Shown: positions 6,279 through 10,345 of the stretch, piece by piece | Layout of the letters: each line of letters opens with the position of its first letter | How positions within the stretch are numbered: the stretch's first letter is position 1 | NCBI GenBank assembly: GCA_005223375.1 | Contig: RXOD01006445.1 | Coordinates: 1 to 10,345 of the forward strand | Direction: 5' to 3' | DNA from: Amoebophrya sp. AT5.2 | Taxonomy: Eukaryota; Sar; Dinophyceae; Syndiniales; Amoebophryaceae | Length of the DNA: 10,345 nt | Notes under the pieces: generated by a model | Seen by the model: only the letters and a program-made list of their open reading frames with translations | What the model was told of the DNA's origin: nothing | The model's database searches: none | Program-made: the position numbers and the translations under genes

Positions 6279-9200
6279 CCGCCGGAGTTCTTGAAGGACG
6301 AGGCGTCCGGCAAGTTCATCGGGACCATCGTCTGCGATTCGTATCACGGCCAACGATGGGGGCTGATCTCCCCAGCCAAGGTACTAACTCTCGAGGAATG
6401 GGAACAGCAGGTAGCGAACGAACTCAAAGGCGGCACGCTACCTTCGAAGCGTTCGCTGGGGAAAACCTACAACAATTACCTGTTCTTCCACCACAATTCC
6501 AACGCGGACAAGGCTGGGGGCCCGCCCCGCCTCTGGGACACCGTCCATTTCCATCTGCAGGAGGAGTTCGTACGCAAGCACAACTGCATGAAACCGAGCT
6601 GCGTGGACGTGGTGCGAGTCAGCTCGGGGGGAGCACCTTCGCAGGAGACCCGCGACTGGATGTTCGAAGTCATCGGCGAGCTCAAGGACGAATTCGAGAT
6701 ACGCCTCGCGCGGATGGCCGACGACCTCAATGCGAGCACCACCCGTTTAACGATGCAGCACGACTCGCTGTCGGAGCGCGTCGAGAAAGTCGAAAGCGCG
6801 CAGACGCGCATCGACCAGAACGTACAGAGACTGGTCGACAATCCAGCACCGAGCCTCGACCAGATCTCGGCCATGTTCAGGTCCGCCGATTTCATCGCGG
6901 CGTTCAACGCGGCAGGTGCGAAAACGCAGGAAGGTATTAGTGCGCTGAGAGCGAGCAGCTCGAGGGGCCTCCGCCGTATCCGTGCAAGGGTCAAACAAAG
7001 CAGCAAGTTCAGGAAATTAATTACTACCGCATGTGGCCGTGTTTCGACGCCGATCCATCCCATCGCGCTCATCTACAGGTTAATACTCGGGTTCGCAATG
7101 CTGTTGTTCTTCTTCTGTGGACTCCCATCACTAGCCGTCTTGCAGCGCCCATCGGAGTCGTGGAGTGACATAACTGACCCCCCGTCGCCACTAGTCGCCG
7201 ACGCTCCTGGGCTAGCCGACACGACACCACCTGCAGCCGCATCGTCGAGCGGCCTCGTCAACGAGCCGCCCTTTTTCGTCGCGTTCGAAAACGCCGGCTC
7301 CCCTGAGGCTTCGAGCAGTGTGTATTCTCCATCAAGTCCCTCGAGCGCAGCCTCACCCTCCAGTGACCCAAGCGGGGCTTCCTTTGCAGAGTCCTCTGCG
7401 CCGTCCAGTGAGTACAACTTCGAGGTCGAGCAGCCCAACCGCCGACGCGACCGCTCGGTCCGCGCCCCGAGAACTCGCCAGCGCCGCAAAACTTTCAGAA
7501 TCAACCTGCTGGGATACAATGGTGGCGGGGTTGGGGAAAGCGAAGTCTTCCAAGCGAGGAACCGGCTGATTGGCGGTGAACATCACTCCATCCTCGGCCC
7601 AGCCCCGTCGATTGATGCGGCCCTTGGGGCCGAGGTGTTCTACCCGTCCAAAACTTCCCTCTCCGACACATACGGGAAAGGACACGCGAACCGCCAGGCC
7701 AGCGCCAACAAGACCGCCTACGAAGTGCTGTGGGTGCGGGGCGCGGCGATAACGATATACAACAAACACTGGGTCGAGGCCATCAGAGCGGGCAAGTGCG
7801 AGGTCTGGGGTTCGGGCCGCATCATCGCACTTCGACTGCCGCGGGTCAGCCTACTAGCAGCCTACGCGCCCGCCCTGAGCGGAAACCAGAACGACAACGA
7901 CGCGGATTGGTACTTGTTTCAACAACGGCTGGCCGCGGCGCTAGACTGGGGCCGCCACGTTACGAAAAGCGAGGGCTCCATTTTCCGAGCAGGCAACAGA
8001 CCGATCTACGAATATACCGACAATGTCGGCTGCATCGGAGACCCAGACTCCCGCCTGCGACGTGGCTACGCCGGTGCCACTACCGGGAAGTACGGGATGC
8101 CTGAGACAAGCACGCGAGGGTTGTACGCACTACTGCTCCACGACCAGGTGCGGATGGTCTGCGCGAACTCCCTGCATCCGCAGCCCGTTGGGGTGTGTCC
8201 TTGGGGTGGTAATTACCCAGCTGGGAGGGCGACCCACTTCTCGCGGCTGCAAAAGCGCTGGCGGGAGCTCGATGTTTGGTGGTGCAGTGCTAACGCGACT
8301 GACAAGGTGCAAAACGTGACGACGGTCGACTTCGGGCTCGGTACTGACCACCTCCAGAAACTAACCACAGTCGACGTTGAGCTCCAATGGCAACAGGAAA
8401 ACAGTACACGCCGTGCTGAGCGCGACGCCGCAGCGGAATCGAACAACAGCGCCAAACCTCCCCCGTGGAAGCCGCTATGGCGAGCGTCCCCCGAAGCCAA
8501 GTTCGAGTTTTCCAGACACGTCGAAAACGCCATCCGCGACAGCTTGGCCACGCCTGACCACGAGCCGCTGCTGACCGAGGTTCCATACTGCCTGCGCTAC
8601 TTCCGCCCCATCCTCGAGAACAGCTGCGACGAGCGTTTGGAAGCGTACAACCGCAGCCACGACGTTACCCGAAGGCAGAAGCTCCTCGACGACTGGGCTT
8701 GGACACGGTGGCAGATGCGCAAGTGGCCTGCCGGCAGCCCTGAACACAAGGAGCCGCAGCAGCGCAATGAGCGGGCCTTCCACAAGCTGCGGGAGTTTGA
8801 CCTCACTCAGAGGTCGGACTTCAACGTCGACGAACACTGCAACAAACAGCGCCAGCTGAAACGGCAGAAAAAGGCACGCGCGCACGAGTTTGAGCCTGAG
8901 GAGGCGGCGGCACACTTCCAACGGGTTGCCGATAACCCCGTCCTTCCCCGCACCTACATCATTCGCGAAGTGGTCAGCCCCCTGCCGGCCGAGGAGATTG
9001 AGTTTCTGTGCGCCCCTTTTACCGGTGCTGAACTTCACGCTGCAGTACACGCGTCCAAGAAAATCAGCCGGCAGTCCGACGCCTTCGGGGACGATGCCCA
9101 GCTGTGCCGCGCGCTGGATGTTGACGCATGGAACTCGATCGCCGACCTCATAAACCCGAGCTGGCTGAACGGCTTCGAGGGGATGAGCGAAGGGCTGCAG

Positions 9201-10345
9201 GCTGAGCTGTTGAGCGCGGTCGTGATGCTACACTTTAAAAAGGGCGACCCGAAGCTGTTGGACAATTATCGAGGGGTGGTGAACAAAACCATTTTTTCGA
9301 AAGCGCTCACGGCTGCCCTCGCGCGCCGTTTTGAGTCGGTGTTAGAACGAAACGGACTGTACTCCCCCAGTCAGCTCGGCTTCCGCTCCGGGGTTCAAGG
9401 GGTCGAGTTGATTTCTGTGGTCCGCCGGATGGCAGAAGACATCCGTCTACTCTTCGGCGCGAACAGCGAGGTTTCCCGGCTAGTGACTTTGCTTGAGATG
9501 GACATACAAAAAGCTTACCCCAGCTTTCCTTTCTCCGTCTTCAAGGAAATCCTAGTCGCAATGGGGCTCGGTGGAAGCAACTATCTACAGGCGGTAGAAT
9601 TGCTCCATTTGGGCACCCGCTACCAGGTCCTCACCGCGAAGGGCCTTTCACAGGTTTACACCCTCTCTTCCGGCTTCGGGGAGGGTGACAGGCGGAGTCC
9701 TTCGGACTTCGCCTGGTCCTACGAGATTTGTATCCAGCTTTTCCGCAGGATCATCTCAACAGCCGACCCCGCCAGCCGCACTGGCATTCGGCTTTACGCT
9801 CCCCGAGCTCGTCTCGCGGTTGAGCAAAGACGCGACATCCTCCGCCGCGCACATCCGCGCTCGACGGACCTAGTCTGCATCGAGTGCCGCGATGTTGAGT
9901 ACGCCGACGACACGTCCTTTCCCGGGTCGCTCGCGGCGTCGTTGACCCAGTGCGCATCTTGGCAGCAGCAGGGCTCCATGACTGGCGTCCGGGACAACCC
10001 CAAGAAGACTGACCTCGCACTGCTGGACGAGCCGAACGCAACCGCGGCCAGCCGCTTCCTCGGAAACTGGTTGGACCTGGAGGAGGACACGAACAGGAGG
10101 TGCGCGAAAATGGCCTTTGGCCTCCACGAGATGTCATGCATCTCCGGCGCGGCAGCCAGCGCAACCGAGTTGCGAGTGAACGTCGTCGCGCGAGTCCGCT
10201 CCCGGGGTACGTTTGGGTGCGAAACACGAGTGTGGACAGACCAGGAAATCGCGCGTCTCCAACGATACGAAAACGATGCGTTGCTTTCGCTGGCGGGAAT
10301 TCCGAGGTGGAGACTGTACGCGCTGGACAAGCACCAGAGGCTCCC
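6279..10345 (+). CDS. LINE polyprotein: coiled coil, hydrophobic segment, EEP endonuclease, reverse transcriptase (partial at 3' end)
   Basis: The frame is open for about 1355 codons from the TAA at 6276 past the window end; its first ATG is only at 6588. Counting from 6279: residues ~128-188 look like a coiled coil; ~225-258 are basic; 262-288 are strongly hydrophobic (FAMLLFFFCG); ~290-380 are Ser/Pro-rich; ~388-405 form an Arg-rich NLS-like cluster. The EEP endonuclease spans ~406-705: LGYNGGG (Asn 414), RGAAITI, LLAAYAP (529), a TDNVG block for the DxN region (Asp 581), GKYGMPETSTRG, and GTDH near 689-691 for SDH. Reverse transcriptase: FTGAELHAA (~914), FKKGDP and NYRG (~996), QLGFRSG (~1034), motif A LLEMDIQKAY (Asp 1075), motif B-like SGFGEGDRRSP, catalytic YADD (1208-1211), NPKKTD, then FGCETRVW (~1312). 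This is the target-primed reverse transcription machinery of a LINE. The catalytic Glu of the endonuclease is not evident. Confidence 0.88.

Larger units (their letters stand above)
5886..10345 (+). mobile_element. LINE-type (non-LTR, APE-endonuclease) retrotransposon, 3' end outside the window
   Basis: The order of a disordered opening segment, EEP-type endonuclease and reverse transcriptase with a YADD centre and a C-terminal FGCETRVW-like block is that of an APE-bearing LINE. There are no LTRs, integrase, protease or RNase H in view. The true 5' end is unknown; the first ATG of the frame is taken as the minimum. The endonuclease-RT frame is free of stops, so the copy is either young or still under selection, apart from one TAA at 6276. 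Confidence 0.85.

Noticed and set aside
5879..6328. 149-codon minus-strand frame across the start of the LINE
   Set aside because: It is antisense to the LINE frame and has no recognisable motif; the + frame is part of a coherent LINE order.
6356..6940. 194-codon + frame overlapping the LINE polyprotein
   Set aside because: Arg/Gly/His-rich out-of-frame reading of the LINE frame without motifs; no evidence for overlapping coding.
6476..7072. 198-codon minus-strand frame opposite the LINE coiled-coil region
   Set aside because: Shadow of the LINE frame; the + strand reading gives a coherent coiled coil and continues into EN-RT.
9751..10330. Several overlapping minus-strand frames at the window end
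   Set aside because: They lie opposite the reverse transcriptase, whose YADD and downstream motifs fix the coding strand.
1..10345. CRISPR array, tRNA or rRNA genes, phage or bacterial operon signals
   Set aside because: No regularly spaced repeats, cloverleaf or rRNA-like blocks were seen, and gene style points to a eukaryote.

Overview
The window looks like nuclear DNA of a microbial eukaryote. It holds long intronless-looking reading frames rich in Ser, Ala, Gly and acidic residues, no bacterial promoter or ribosome-binding-site pattern, ATG starts in A-rich context, and an APE-type LINE (non-LTR) retrotransposon. All three coding units lie on the + strand. A GC-rich protist is the best guess. 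A dinoflagellate or related alveolate would fit the one-way gene order and LINE content, but nothing in the sequence proves it.

Layout: 1-288 is a pyrimidine-rich then A-rich leader with a TATA-like box. 289-2547 is an unrecognised 752-residue protein: a disordered N-terminal part, a helical middle and a long acidic Ser-rich tail. 2548-3422 is a less GC-rich intergenic region with a short recurring motif and no convincing gene. 3423-5543 is a second unrecognised, Ser-rich, mostly disordered protein with a series of SRKSLG-like basic phosphosite motifs. Its real C-terminus probably lies in another frame (5404-5682). 5683-5885 is non-coding and ends in a small hairpin.

5886 to the window end is a LINE. 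A short Ser/Ala-rich opening frame ends at an in-frame TAA at 6276. The same frame then stays open for over 1350 codons without a stop and leaves the window. In order it encodes a possible coiled coil, a basic plus strongly hydrophobic segment, a Ser/Pro-rich linker, a divergent EEP (APE-like) endonuclease and a reverse transcriptase with a YADD centre.

The two host genes show no functional link to each other or to the LINE. The most notable extra signals are long near-perfect inverted repeats inside coding sequence (439-648, 1637-1720, 4652-4717), the frame change near 5403, the single TAA in the LINE frame, the membrane-like segment in the LINE protein, and the apparent loss of the catalytic Glu motif of its endonuclease.
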